37,863 bases of DNA from contig CALAHN010000119.1 of NCBI GenBank assembly GCA_937891825.1, positions 1-37,863 on the forward strand. Direction: 5' to 3'. This document shows, piece by piece, positions 16,994 to 25,962 of the stretch (the first letter of the stretch is position 1; each line of letters opens with the position of its first letter). Below the pieces are notes generated by a model. The model did not search any database. It was not told where the DNA came from and worked only from the letters and a program-made list of their open reading frames with translations. A program made the position numbers and the translations under genes. Source of the DNA: an uncultured Alphaproteobacteria bacterium (lineage in GTDB: Bacteria; Pseudomonadota; Alphaproteobacteria; Bin95).

Positions 16994-17641
16994 ATGTCGA
17001 TGCCGCTGAACCTGAAAGAAGGCTACCGCCAGTTCCGCACCGGCCGCTACACCCATGAGGTCGAGCGCTACCTGAAACTGGCCCAGGGGCAGAAGCCTAA
17101 GGCCATGATCATCGGCTGCGCCGACAGCCGGGTCGACCCGGCGACGATTTTCTCAGCCGGTCCGGGCGAACTGTTCGTCGTCCGCAATGTCGCGGCCCTC
17201 GCGCCGCCCTATGAGGAGACGCCCGGCTATCACGGCACGTCGGCGGCGCTGGAATTCGCGATCGAAGGCCTGGGCATCGAGGATGTGGTCGTCATGGGCC
17301 ACAGCTATTGCGGCGGCGTGCAGGCCGCGCTGACGGCAGCGACCGCTCAGCCGGTCGGCCGCTTCATCCGGCCCTGGGTCGAAATCATGGCGGCGGCGCG
17401 GGATGAAATGCTGCGCGACCCGAACTGCCCAGCCGACCCCGACGAGCGGCAATATCTGATGGAAAGCCTCGCGGTCGGCGTGTCCATTCAGAACCTGAAG
17501 ACGTTTCCGTTCATCCAGAAGGCGCTGGCCGAAGGCCGGCTGCGCATTCATGGCGCGCGTTTCTCGATCGCCGCCGGCGAACTGGAATGGCGCGATCCCG
17601 ATACCGGCGTCTTCGAAAAAGTCGATGTCGCAGCCGACTGA
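16994..17641 (+). CDS. Beta-class carbonic anhydrase
   Basis: This 215-residue zinc enzyme interconverts CO2 and bicarbonate. Zinc ligands and the active-site dyad are visible: C42, D44 and R46 in GCADSRVDP, then H103 and C106 in GHSYCGG. The start at 16994 gives the standard family N-terminus (MSMPLNLKEGYRQFR) and has GGAG eleven bases upstream. The protein is cytoplasmic. It follows the MFS gene after 76 bases on the same strand and ends nine bases from the convergent FIST gene. Confidence 0.95.
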   Translation: MSMPLNLKEGYRQFRTGRYTHEVERYLKLAQGQKPKAMIIGCADSRVDPATIFSAGPGELFVVRNVAALAPPYEETPGYHGTSAALEFAIEGLGIEDVVVMGHSYCGGVQAALTAATAQPVGRFIRPWVEIMAAARDEMLRDPNCPADPDERQYLMESLAVGVSIQNLKTFPFIQKALAEGRLRIHGARFSIAAGELEWRDPDTGVFEKVDVAAD

Positions 17642-17650
17642 ACCCTTCGC

Positions 17651-18805
17651 TCACCCGAACAGCGTCAGCACGCCTGTATAGCCATAGAGCCGGTCATGGG
17701 CGATTTCGCCATTTGCGAAGAAGCCCACAACCGGACAAGCGTCGCCGAGCGCCGCGCGCACGATGGCGACTTCCTCGCTGTTCGGCCCGAACAGGTTCGG
17801 CCCGCGCGCCAGACAGGAGACATAAAGCGCGCCGCGCGGCGGCTTCCCCAGGCGCTTCAACGTCGTCGTCGTCATCTCGCGGAGATCGACCGCGGCGCTG
17901 ATCGGGTCCCGGCGGCAGAAGAACGCGCCAGCCCCGTCGTTCACAATATCCGCGATGCCGATGAGACCTCTCGCCGCATCGATGCCGGTGATGTTCCGCA
18001 CGACATAATCCCGCCGATCGGCGCCTTTCACCGGCAACGCAATATGTACGCCCGCAAGCGCCCGCCGGAGCGCCGCCAGATCGGCCCCGTCTTCGACGTC
18101 CAGATCGTCCAGCAGCGCCTGCAACGCCGGCGCGCCGTCCAGCGCCGCGATGATCCCGACATCCGCCGTCGTCATGGTCCGAACCGGGCCGATGGGCGCG
18201 CAGCCCTGGCTGACGCCCGTCGCGACGCCGCTTTCCAGCGAGACCACGGCCCCCGTCGCCCCGCCCAGCGCCGGACCGCCGCTGGAGATCGCCGGCATCT
18301 GATCCTGGCCCGAACAGAGGCCGCCGACGAGGTAAAGCCCGCCGGCTTCCGCCAGCGCCGCCGGCAGCCCCGCGACGCCGGCGCCCGTCGGATCGCCCAT
18401 CGGGTCGACATGCAGGATGCCAAGCGCCGTGCCGAGCGCACCCGAGAACGCCTTCGCCTGCCCGCCGACGGCGCGGAGGCCGACCGCGCTGGTAATCGGC
18501 CCGAACGGCTGCGCCGCCCCATCCGGCAGGTCGAGCAGCATGGCGGCGAGCGCTGGCCGCCCGAAGCATTCATGGCCGCCCGCGATCACGCCCATGCCGA
18601 CGGCGCCGGTCCAGGCCTGCACCCCGGTCGCCGCCTTCAAGGTTTCGAGGATCGCGCCCGCCGCCTCGACGTAGTCAGCCGAGAGATACACCAGCCCAAG
18701 CGGCGCAGGCCTCGCCTGCTGCTCCGCCAAAGCCTGCCCGACGATCCGGGCGGCGTCGGTCGGGTGTTCGTCCATGGCATAGGCGAAGGGGAACGGGGCG
18801 GTCAC
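17651..18805 (-). CDS. FIST domain-containing sensory protein
   Basis: This 384-residue protein has a FIST_N domain (about 35-225) and a FIST_C domain (about 235-365). The pattern is seen in motifs such as WTGAVGMGVIAGG, GLYLVGGLCSG and the C-terminal GALYVSCLARGPNLFG with VVGFFANGEIA. FIST domains are thought to bind small ligands, possibly amino acids, and usually occur with signalling modules; here the protein is stand-alone. Translation starts at a GTG overlapping the tesA stop (GTGA), with AGGAG nine bases upstream, so it is coupled to tesA. Its ligand is unknown. Confidence 0.85.
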   Translation of the reverse strand: MTAPFPFAYAMDEHPTDAARIVGQALAEQQARPAPLGLVYLSADYVEAAGAILETLKAATGVQAWTGAVGMGVIAGGHECFGRPALAAMLLDLPDGAAQPFGPITSAVGLRAVGGQAKAFSGALGTALGILHVDPMGDPTGAGVAGLPAALAEAGGLYLVGGLCSGQDQMPAISSGGPALGGATGAVVSLESGVATGVSQGCAPIGPVRTMTTADVGIIAALDGAPALQALLDDLDVEDGADLAALRRALAGVHIALPVKGADRRDYVVRNITGIDAARGLIGIADIVNDGAGAFFCRRDPISAAVDLREMTTTTLKRLGKPPRGALYVSCLARGPNLFGPNSEEVAIVRAALGDACPVVGFFANGEIAHDRLYGYTGVLTLFG

Positions 18806-19488
18806 GGCCTTGGCTCCTGCTGCAACAAATGGAGGACCGAAGGCAGCAGGCCCGCGACGATCGCCTCGACGCCGGCCGCGTTCGGGTGGATGCCGTCCGC
18901 CTGGTTGAGCGCCGGGTCGAGCGCGACGCCCTCCAGGAAGAACGGATAGAGCGGCGCCGACATTTCGGCCGCCAGCGCGGGATAGATCGCGTCGAACTGC
19001 TCCACATAATCGTCGCCCCAGTTTCGGGGCGCGCGCATGCCGGCCAGCAGCACGGGGACGCCTGCCGCCGCCGTCGCCTCAAGGATAGCGGCGAGGTTCG
19101 CCTTCGCCGCTTCGGGCGGCAGGCCGCGGAGAGCGTCATTGGCGCCAAGGGCGATCAGCGCGTGGGTCGGCTTGTCGCCGAGCGCCCAGGCGATCCGCGA
19201 CCGCCCGCCCGCCGTCGTATCGCCGGATACGCCCGCATCCAGCACGACCGCGTCGACCCCGGCCGCATTGATCGCCCGTTCCAACTGGGCGACAAAGCCG
19301 TCCTCGACCGGCAAGCCATAGCCGGCGGTCAGGGAATCGCCGAAGGCCAGCAGCCGTAATTCCTTAGCCGCGGCCGGGAGGCTGAAGGCCAGCGCGAGCC
19401 CGATCGTCGCATTGAAAATCCAACGCTTCAGGCCATATCGCGATGAGCCGCCGCCGCTTCTCCGCCCTCGACATCTCAGGATCGCCAT
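18802..19488 (-). CDS. tesA: TesA-type SGNH/GDSL esterase (arylesterase/thioesterase I)
   Basis: This 228-residue periplasmic hydrolase has all SGNH blocks. S52 is in FGDSLTAGYG, the block II glycine is in AGVSGDTTAGG, and block III is GAND (115-118). D198 and H201 are in DGIHPN. A hydrophobic segment at about 25-41 ends in LPAAAKE, consistent with a signal peptide behind a rather long basic start. E. coli TesA hydrolyses acyl-CoA and aryl esters. The chosen ATG shares a CATG with the divergent ABC ATPase start; an AAAGG site lies upstream within the ABC gene. The gene is coupled to the downstream FIST gene. Confidence 0.9.
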   Translation of the reverse strand: MAILRCRGRRSGGGSSRYGLKRWIFNATIGLALAFSLPAAAKELRLLAFGDSLTAGYGLPVEDGFVAQLERAINAAGVDAVVLDAGVSGDTTAGGRSRIAWALGDKPTHALIALGANDALRGLPPEAAKANLAAILEATAAAGVPVLLAGMRAPRNWGDDYVEQFDAIYPALAAEMSAPLYPFFLEGVALDPALNQADGIHPNAAGVEAIVAGLLPSVLHLLQQEPRP

Positions 19489-20161
19489 GACTGACCTTTC
19501 AATCGACCTACGGGACGTGCGCCTGACATTGGGAAGCGAGGCGGGTCAGGTCAATGTCTTGCGCGGCGTTTGCCTGGCATTGCCGAAGGGCCAGACCGCG
19601 TCCCTGGTCGGTCCGTCCGGCTCCGGCAAGTCATCCCTGCTGCTCGTGGCGGCTGGCCTGGAGCCCGCGAGTTCAGGCCAGCTTGTCATGGGCGGGCAGG
19701 ATCTGGCGGGCATGAACGAGGATGCCCGCGCGCGCTTCCGTCGCGATCATATCGGATTTGTCTTCCAGGCGTTCAACTTGATTCCATCGATGACCGCGCT
19801 TGAAAATATCGCCATTCCCCTGGAGCTCGCCGGCGCCCCGGACGCATTCGAGCGCGCCGCCGCCGAGCTTGACGCCGTCGGCCTGAAGGACCGGGCGCGC
19901 CATCTGCCCAGCCAGCTTTCCGGCGGCGAACAGCAGCGCGTCGCGATCGCGCGGGCTTTCGCGGGCGACGCCGATATCCTGCTCGCCGATGAGCCGACCG
20001 GCAATCTGGACGGCGATACCGGCGCCGCCATTATCGCCTTGATGTTCGAGCGCGCGTCCCGCCGCGGCACGGCCTTGCTGCTGGTGACCCACGATACGGC
20101 GCTTGCGGCGCGCTGCGACAAGCAGTTTCGGATGACTGACGGTCTGGCGCACGCGGCATGA
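19487..20161 (+). CDS. ABC transporter ATP-binding protein (YbbA/LolD-like)
   Basis: This 224-residue ATPase has Walker A GPSGSGKS (42-49), the Q-loop glutamine Q94, the signature LSGGEQQ (144-150), Walker B ILLADEP (164-170) and the switch histidine H202. The subgroup is MacB/LolD/YbbA, whose partners are FtsX-type permeases involved in lipid, lipoprotein or tripartite export. The ATG at 19487 gives the usual short N-terminus and has an AGGA site upstream. It overlaps the permease gene by four bases (ATGA). Divergence from tesA mirrors the conserved tesA-ybbA-ybbP arrangement. Confidence 0.95.
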   Translation: MTDLSIDLRDVRLTLGSEAGQVNVLRGVCLALPKGQTASLVGPSGSGKSSLLLVAAGLEPASSGQLVMGGQDLAGMNEDARARFRRDHIGFVFQAFNLIPSMTALENIAIPLELAGAPDAFERAAAELDAVGLKDRARHLPSQLSGGEQQRVAIARAFAGDADILLADEPTGNLDGDTGAAIIALMFERASRRGTALLLVTHDTALAARCDKQFRMTDGLAHAA

Positions 20162-22701
20162 CCGGCCATCTGCGGGACCTCCGGATCGCCTGGGCCATCG
20201 CCCGGCGCGAGCTCCGCGACAGCCTGGGCCGCGGGCTGGGCGGCTTCCGCATCCTGATCGCCTGTCTGGCGCTTGGCGTCGCCGCCATCGCCGCTGTCGG
20301 CGCGACCCGGGCGGCGGTCGAGGACGGCATCGCGCGGGACGCGAAGCGCATCGCCGGCGGCGATCTCGAGGCCCGGCTCCTCTACCGCGAAGCGACGCCC
20401 GAACAGCAGGCCGCATTCCAGGCGCTCGGCCGGGTCGCGCGCATCGCGGAGATGCGCACCATGGCGCGGGTCGGCGAGCGCCGGCAGCTTGCGGCGCTGA
20501 AGGCGGTCGACGCGGGCTATCCGCTCTATGGCGGCCTGACGCTGGCGCCGGCGCTCACCCCCGAAGCGGCCTTTGGCGTTCGGGACGGGGCCTATGGCGC
20601 GGCGGTCGACCAGGCTTTCCTCGATGCGACCGGCTTGTCGCTCGGCGCGGCTTTTGTTCTGAACCGGACGCGCTTCGTGGCGCGCGCCGTCGTCACCGAG
20701 GAAGCGGATCGCAGCATCGGCTTGCTCAGCCTCGGTCCGCGCGTCCTGATCGATCACGCTGCCCTGGCGGCGACCGGCCTGACGGCGCCGGGCGCGCTCG
20801 TCACCTGGCGCTACCGGATCGCGCTGCCGCCGGAGCAAAGCGCGCTCGCCGCCAAGCAAACCCTGGCCGACGCCTTTGGCGATCCGGGCTGGCGGCTGAC
20901 GACCTACCAGGATGCAGCGCCCAACCTGCGCCGGACCATCGACCGGCTGGCGCTCTTTCTGACGCTCGCGAGCCTTGCGGCCTTGCTGGTCGGCGGCGTC
21001 GGCGCCGCCAACGCCGTCAAGGCCTATATGGACGGCCGGGCGCGAACCGTCGCGATCCTGAAATGTCTCGGCGCACCGGCGCATATCATCTTCAACGCCT
21101 ACCTCATGCAGATCGGCCTGATCGCCGGCGCGGCGACGTTGCTCGGCGCGCTCGCCGGCGGCCTGGCGCCCCTGGCGCTGGCAGGTCCGCTTGGCCAGAT
21201 GCTGGGCGTTCGGCTTGAGGTTTCGGCGGCGCTTTGGCCGCTCGTCCTCGCCTTCGTCTTCGGCATGCTGACGGCGCTGGTCTTCGCGCTCTGGCCGCTT
21301 GCCGCCGCCGAGCGGCTGCCGGCGGCGCGGCTGATCGGCGGCGCGGCGCTTGGCGTCTCCGGCATTCGCCCGAAGCGCAGCCGGATCGCGCTGCTGGCGC
21401 TTGGCGGCCTCGCGCTGGCGGGCCTCGCGGTCGTAACCGCGGCCGACCGCTGGGTCGCGGCCGGGTTCGCCGTCGGCGCCAGCCTCGCGGCCTTGGTCTT
21501 CCTCGGCGCGGCTTATGGCCTGATCCGCCTGGCGCGCCGCCTGCCCCGCCTCGGCGGGCCGCTCTGGCGGCTGGCGCTTTCAGGCCTCTCGCGGCCGGGC
21601 GCGCCGACGCTCTCGATCGCCGTCTCCCTCGGCCTCGGCCTCGCCGCCTTGACCGCGACGACCCTGACCGAGGCCTCCTTCCGGCATCAGCTCGACGGCG
21701 CGCTCGCGGCCGAGGCGCCGACCTTCTTCTTCATCGACATTCAACCGGATCAACGGGACGGGTTTCGCGCGATCCTGGCCGGCATTCCCGGCGTCACGGC
21801 GGAATCCGAAGCGCCGATGCTGCGCGCCCGCATCGTCAGGATCAACGGAACCCCGGCGGCCGAGGCGGTCATCGAAGACGACGTGAAATGGGCGATCCGG
21901 AACGAGCGCGGCCTGACCTTCGCCGCCGCGCCGCCCGCGAACGCCACGCTGACGGCAGGCGCCTGGTGGGCCTCCGACTATGCCGGCCCGCCCCTGATCT
22001 CGTTCGACGCAAATATCGCCAAGGGCTTCGGCATAGGCGTCGGCGATACGCTGACCTTCAACCTGCTGGGCCGTGAGATCACCGCGACGATCGCCAGCTT
22101 GCGCGATGTCGACTACGGCGCCTTCGCCATGAATTTCTCGACGATCTTCGATCCGGCGACGCTGGCGCCCGCGCCCCACACCATCCTTGCGACCGCATCG
22201 GCGCCGCCTGACCTGGAAACGCGCGTCACCCGGGAAGTCACTGACGCCTTCCCCAATGTCACGGTCATCCGCGTCAGCGACGCGGTGACGCTGGCGAAAT
22301 CGCTGCTCGGCAAGATCGGCGGCGCGCTCGCCGCCGTCGCCGGAGTCGCTGTCATCGCCGGGACGCTGACGCTGGCGGGGGCCGTCGTCGCCAGCCAGCG
22401 CCGCCGGACCCAGGAGGCCGTCCTGCTGAAGACGGCAGGCGCGACCCGCGGCCAGATCCTGGCCGCCCAGACGATGGAGTTCGCCCTGATCGGCGGCATG
22501 ACGGCCGTGCTCGCGGTCGCCGTCGGCGCCGCCGGCGCGTGGGCGATCGCGACCTTCCTGCTCAATGCCCCGTTCGCGCCGGAAATCGCAGCCGCCGCCC
22601 TGCCCGCAGCGCTGGCCCTTGTGCTGGCCGTCGCGGCGGGGGCGATCGGGGTCTGGCGGGCGCTTGGCGTTCCGGCGGCGCCGTTGCTCAGGAACGCCTG
22701 A
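20158..22701 (+). CDS. FtsX-type ABC transporter permease (YbbP-like)
   Basis: This 847-residue inner-membrane protein has an N-terminal membrane anchor at about residues 30-50 and a large periplasmic region. A first FtsX domain follows at about 260-385 with RTVAILKCLGAP. Further hydrophobic segments and a second periplasmic domain come next. A second FtsX domain occupies about 720-840 with the related TQEAVLLKTAGATRGQI. The duplicated FtsX layout and length match the YbbP/DUF214 family. It is translationally coupled to the ATPase. The transported substrate is not established; together with TesA a role in lipid or acyl handling at the membrane is plausible but inferred. Confidence 0.92.
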   Translation: MTGHLRDLRIAWAIARRELRDSLGRGLGGFRILIACLALGVAAIAAVGATRAAVEDGIARDAKRIAGGDLEARLLYREATPEQQAAFQALGRVARIAEMRTMARVGERRQLAALKAVDAGYPLYGGLTLAPALTPEAAFGVRDGAYGAAVDQAFLDATGLSLGAAFVLNRTRFVARAVVTEEADRSIGLLSLGPRVLIDHAALAATGLTAPGALVTWRYRIALPPEQSALAAKQTLADAFGDPGWRLTTYQDAAPNLRRTIDRLALFLTLASLAALLVGGVGAANAVKAYMDGRARTVAILKCLGAPAHIIFNAYLMQIGLIAGAATLLGALAGGLAPLALAGPLGQMLGVRLEVSAALWPLVLAFVFGMLTALVFALWPLAAAERLPAARLIGGAALGVSGIRPKRSRIALLALGGLALAGLAVVTAADRWVAAGFAVGASLAALVFLGAAYGLIRLARRLPRLGGPLWRLALSGLSRPGAPTLSIAVSLGLGLAALTATTLTEASFRHQLDGALAAEAPTFFFIDIQPDQRDGFRAILAGIPGVTAESEAPMLRARIVRINGTPAAEAVIEDDVKWAIRNERGLTFAAAPPANATLTAGAWWASDYAGPPLISFDANIAKGFGIGVGDTLTFNLLGREITATIASLRDVDYGAFAMNFSTIFDPATLAPAPHTILATASAPPDLETRVTREVTDAFPNVTVIRVSDAVTLAKSLLGKIGGALAAVAGVAVIAGTLTLAGAVVASQRRRTQEAVLLKTAGATRGQILAAQTMEFALIGGMTAVLAVAVGAAGAWAIATFLLNAPFAPEIAAAALPAALALVLAVAAGAIGVWRALGVPAAPLLRNA

Positions 22702-22734
22702 GAACGAGCAGCCGCAGCGCCGCCGCGCCCGCCG

Positions 22735-23760
22735 TCACTTGACGCCCGCCGTCCGTTGCAGAATGCCCTCGATGAACTCCGACGTCGTCACATTCTTGAA
22801 GCCGGCGTCGGACAGGTAGCCTTCGACTTCGGCGACGGAATGGGCGATGCCGGTGGTGTTGTTGATCGCCTGGGCCAGGCCCCACATCGCCGGGTCGGCA
22901 GGGCCGGAGCGATCCGCGTCCAAGGCCTCGCCGATCAGATGAAAGCTGCCGCCCGGCGCCATCGCCGCATGGGCCTTGGCGACGACCGCCGCGATCGCCT
23001 CGCGGCCGTACATCGGCAGATTGGAGGCCATCACCGCGACATCGGCGCCCTCGGGGAATGGATCGACGTTGAAATCGCACACCCTGGCCTCGATCCGATC
23101 CGTCAGGCCGTTCTCCTGGATGAACTCCTCGGTGACCGGAACGACCGCCGGCATCTCGAGGACGACCGCGCGCAGGTTGGGATAGCGCTTGCAAGCTTCG
23201 ATGCAGTAAGCGCCCGACCCGCCGCCGATATCCATCAGGAGCTTCTTGTCCGTCATATCGACGTGATTTAGAAACAGCCGGCCCGCGCCGCGCCCGATCG
23301 AATAGGTGCCGCGATGGTAGCGCCGCGCCTCCTCGATCGTTATGTTGGCGACGGTCTTGTTCTCCAGCACCGGCGGCGCCTGCTCGCGCAGGATGTCCGC
23401 AAGGCGGCCCCACTCGTTCCAGTCGGGCTTGGTGAACAGCATCCACTCGCCCGCATAGGTCGGCCGCCCCTTGACCAGAAAGCGCTCCGTATCGGGCGCC
23501 AGCGCCAGCTTGGCGCCGTCGCGGACGATCAGGCCAAGGCCCAGCATCGCCACGATGATCCGCTCGCCGTGCAAGGGCTGGAGGCCCATCGCCCTGGTCA
23601 ATGCAGCTTCGTCCTTGGCGCCGCCGGCGATGTGGGTGAAGAGCCCCAACTCGACCGCCGCCATCAGCGCCCCGGATTCCCGGTATGCCCGCACCATCTG
23701 TTGCAGCCGACGGGTCGTCGGCCGCTGTTCGCGCTCCGCCGCGCCCGCTGACTTAGCCAT
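22735..23760 (-). CDS. SAM-dependent O-methyltransferase with dimerisation domain
   Basis: This 341-residue protein resembles the O-methyltransferase family 2 (acetylserotonin or hydroxyneurosporene methyltransferase type). A helical N-terminal dimerisation/winged-helix domain spans about 15-100. The Rossmann domain with the SAM motif DIGGGSG lies at 177-183, an acidic residue in AVVLEMP after strand 2. [10 protein letters not shown] segment follows. The start at 23760 is the ATG eight bases inside the end of the upstream DUF169 gene. This overlap indicates co-transcription and coupling. The methyl acceptor is unknown, perhaps a small hydroxylated aromatic. Confidence 0.85.
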   Translation of the reverse strand: MAKSAGAAEREQRPTTRRLQQMVRAYRESGALMAAVELGLFTHIAGGAKDEAALTRAMGLQPLHGERIIVAMLGLGLIVRDGAKLALAPDTERFLVKGRPTYAGEWMLFTKPDWNEWGRLADILREQAPPVLENKTVANITIEEARRYHRGTYSIGRGAGRLFLNHVDMTDKKLLMDIGGGSGAYCIEACKRYPNLRAVVLEMPAVVPVTEEFIQENGLTDRIEARVCDFNVDPFPEGADVAVMASNLPMYGREAIAAVVAKAHAAMAPGGSFHLIGEALDADRSGPADPAMWGLAQAINNTTGIAHSVAEVEGYLSDAGFKNVTTSEFIEGILQRTAGVK

Positions 23761-24583
23761 AGGACGCGCCCATCCCTTCCGACGGATCGACATGGGGGCC
23801 ATAGGGCGGGATCGGGTAACGCAGGCCGACCTTCGACAAAGTCTCCATGCCCTCGATGCCGCGCTTGAATTCATGGGGCGGCATGGCGATCAGCAGTTCG
23901 TCGTCCGCGACGCCGCCATAGCGGCGCTCGGCGAAGCAGGGGATGGAAATCGACGTATCCTTGGTCAGCAACGCCTTGCCCCAACTGTCGGCGCAGGCGC
24001 TTTCGCCCGTGATCGACATGTCATAACGCCGGTAGCGCTTGTTCTGCAGGCCGTTCACGAAAATGATGATCTGCGCCGGCGTGCCGTAGAACAGGATGAT
24101 GTCCGGGTCGAGGCGGCCGGTTCGGACCGGCGAGACCACGGTCGCCTGGTAGGTCCCGTAGACCTGCCGCGGCATTTCCGTCTGATGGGCGCAGGCGGCG
24201 GTCTGGTTCTCGAACCAGACGCCGGTCATGTGCGTGCCGTCGAGGGTCGCTTCATCCGGCAAGTCGATGCCGTGGACGCCGCCGCAGTTCGATTGCGGCC
24301 GGACGTTCTCCGCCGTGATGCCGAGGGTGAAGCCCGCCATCCGGCATTGGGTCACCAACTGGCACATGGTGTGGAAGCGGCCGGGCTTCGGGCGGCGCAG
24401 GCCCTGGACGGCGTTCATCTCATCCAGCGTGCGGAACTGCTTCATCGAAATTGGCAGCGTGCGCAATTTCAGCAAGCTTTGCAGGCGGTTATTCAGGTCC
24501 TGCAGTTCTGTCGCCGTGACATGTTCGTAGTCCGGATGCGCCTCGAGCGGGGTCGGCTCTGGGAACGCTGCGGAATCTGGCAT
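23753..24583 (-). CDS. DUF169 family protein (COG2043)
   Basis: This 276-residue protein matches the DUF169 pattern along its length: [12 protein letters not shown] near the start, a cysteine-containing [33 protein letters not shown] in the middle, then [15 protein letters not shown] and a closing [11 protein letters not shown]. Several cysteines (in the CQLVTQC, NCGG, ACADSW and PCFAERR segments) could bind metal or a cluster, but this is inference. The ATG at 24583 has a full AGGAGG site about eight bases upstream. The function of the family is unknown. Pairing with a methyltransferase and divergence from nitrile hydratase are the contextual clues. Confidence 0.88.
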   Translation of the reverse strand: MPDSAAFPEPTPLEAHPDYEHVTATELQDLNNRLQSLLKLRTLPISMKQFRTLDEMNAVQGLRRPKPGRFHTMCQLVTQCRMAGFTLGITAENVRPQSNCGGVHGIDLPDEATLDGTHMTGVWFENQTAACAHQTEMPRQVYGTYQATVVSPVRTGRLDPDIILFYGTPAQIIIFVNGLQNKRYRRYDMSITGESACADSWGKALLTKDTSISIPCFAERRYGGVADDELLIAMPPHEFKRGIEGMETLSKVGLRYPIPPYGPHVDPSEGMGASYG

Positions 24584-24600
24584 GGTGTATCCTCCTGTTA

Positions 24601-24610
24601 TTTCCGGAAA
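24601..24610. promoter_or_regulatory. Short palindrome in the divergent DUF169-nitrile hydratase gap
   Basis: TTTCCGGAAA is a ten-base perfect palindrome in the 87-base gap between the two divergent operons, 18 bases from the DUF169 start and 61 from the nitrile hydratase start. It could be an operator. A weak -10-like TATGTT lies nearer the nitrile hydratase gene, without a convincing -35. A ten-base palindrome can occur by chance. Confidence 0.25.
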
Positions 24611-24670
24611 GCATGCCATGGCCGTCCAGGCTTTGCTATGTTGGGCAAGCACACCGCAAAGGACGCTTCG

Positions 24671-25300
24671 ATGCCCCATGATGGTCATGATCACGAGCAC
24701 GGCGAAACCTCCGAACTCTCGCCCCTGGAGCTTCGAGTCAGGACGCTCGAATCCCTGCTGGTCGAAAAGGGCTATGTCGATCCGGCGGCGCTCGACGCCC
24801 TGATCGAGACCTATGAGAGCAAGGTCGGGCCCCGTAACGGCGCCCGCGTCGTCGCCAAGGCCTGGGACGAGCCAGAATTCAAGGCCTGGCTGCTTGAAGA
24901 TGCCTCCGCCGCTATCGCGAGCCTGGGATATACGGGCCGCCAGGGCGAGGACATGGTTGCACTGGAGAATACGCCGACGGTCCATAACATGGTCGTCTGC
25001 ACGCTGTGCTCCTGCTATCCTTGGCCCGTGCTCGGTCTGCCGCCGACCTGGTACAAGGCAGCCCCCTACCGTGCCCGCGCCGTCGCCATGCCGCGCGCCG
25101 TCCTGGCCGAATTCGGCGTGACCTTGCCCGAGGGCAAGGAAATCCGCGTCTGGGATTCGACCGCCGAGACCCGCTATCTCGTGCTGCCCGAACGCCCCGC
25201 CGGGACCGAGGGCTGGCCCCAGGAGCGGCTCGCCGATTGCGTCACGCGCGACAGCATGATCGGAACCGGCGTCGCCGCGATCCCGGGAGAGACCCCATGA
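24671..25300 (+). CDS. nthA: Nitrile hydratase alpha subunit, cobalt type
   Basis: This 209-residue catalytic subunit converts nitriles to amides. The metal-binding loop [14 protein letters not shown] has cysteines C110, C113 and C115 with S114. Thr between the first two cysteines marks the non-corrin cobalt type (iron enzymes have Ser). In the mature family, two of the cysteines are oxidised to sulfinic and sulfenic acids. Other family segments are [28 protein letters not shown] and SRDSMIG-like TRDSMIG. The start at 24671 has AAGGA about eight bases upstream. The N-terminus [12 protein letters not shown] is unusually histidine-rich. The stop overlaps the beta gene. Confidence 0.96.
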   Translation: MPHDGHDHEHGETSELSPLELRVRTLESLLVEKGYVDPAALDALIETYESKVGPRNGARVVAKAWDEPEFKAWLLEDASAAIASLGYTGRQGEDMVALENTPTVHNMVVCTLCSCYPWPVLGLPPTWYKAAPYRARAVAMPRAVLAEFGVTLPEGKEIRVWDSTAETRYLVLPERPAGTEGWPQERLADCVTRDSMIGTGVAAIPGETP

Positions 25301-25962
25301 ACGGCGCCCACGATCTCGGCGGCGGCCATGGCTATGGCCCCATCGCGCCCGATCCGCACGAGCCGCTGTTTCATGCGCCCTGGGAACGCCGCTGCTTCGC
25401 GGTGACGCTCGCCATGGGCTTCACCGGGCAATGGAACATCGACCAGGCCCGGTTCGCCCGGGAGAGCATGGCGCCCGGCCGCTACCTGGAGACGACCTAT
25501 TACGAACATTGGCTGCATGGCCTGGAAACCCTGCTGGCGGAGCGCGGCCTCGTCGCCCCGGACGAAATCGCGGCGGCCCGGCCGAACGGCCAGCCGAAGC
25601 CCTTGCCGAAGATCCTGAAGGCCGCGGATGTCGCGCCGGCGCTCGCCAGGGGCGGCAGCGCCCGCCGGGATACGGCGGCGGCCGATCCGCAGAAATTTGC
25701 GGTCGGCGCCCTGGTCGTCGCGAAGAACCTGAACCCGCCCGGCCATACCCGCGTCCCCCGCTATGTGCGCGGCGGGCGCGGCCGGATCGAAATGGTACAC
25801 GGCGTCTTCGTCTTCCCGGATACGAACGCGGCTTCCGCCGACGAACGGCCCCAGTGGCTCTACGCCGTCCGCTTCGAAGGTCGGGAGCTTTTCGGCCCCG
25901 ACGCCGAACCGGGGTCGGCTGTTTATGTCGATCTCTGGGATAGCTATCTTGATCCGGCCTGA
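25297..25962 (+). CDS. nthB: Nitrile hydratase beta subunit
   Basis: This 221-residue partner subunit forms the active site and heterotetramer with the alpha subunit. It begins [15 protein letters not shown], the classic beta-subunit start, and has the N-terminal helical region ending in [15 protein letters not shown]. The C-terminal SH3-like domain includes [18 protein letters not shown] and a closing YVDLWDSYL. The start ATG overlaps the alpha stop (ATGA). It lies between alpha and the accessory gene as in other cobalt-type operons. Confidence 0.96.
   Translation: MNGAHDLGGGHGYGPIAPDPHEPLFHAPWERRCFAVTLAMGFTGQWNIDQARFARESMAPGRYLETTYYEHWLHGLETLLAERGLVAPDEIAAARPNGQPKPLPKILKAADVAPALARGGSARRDTAAADPQKFAVGALVVAKNLNPPGHTRVPRYVRGGRGRIEMVHGVFVFPDTNAASADERPQWLYAVRFEGRELFGPDAEPGSAVYVDLWDSYLDPA

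Noticed and set aside
24584-24670. A cobalamin-type riboswitch before the cobalt nitrile hydratase
   Set aside because: The gap is only 87 bases and shows neither the B12-box nor the long structured aptamer expected.
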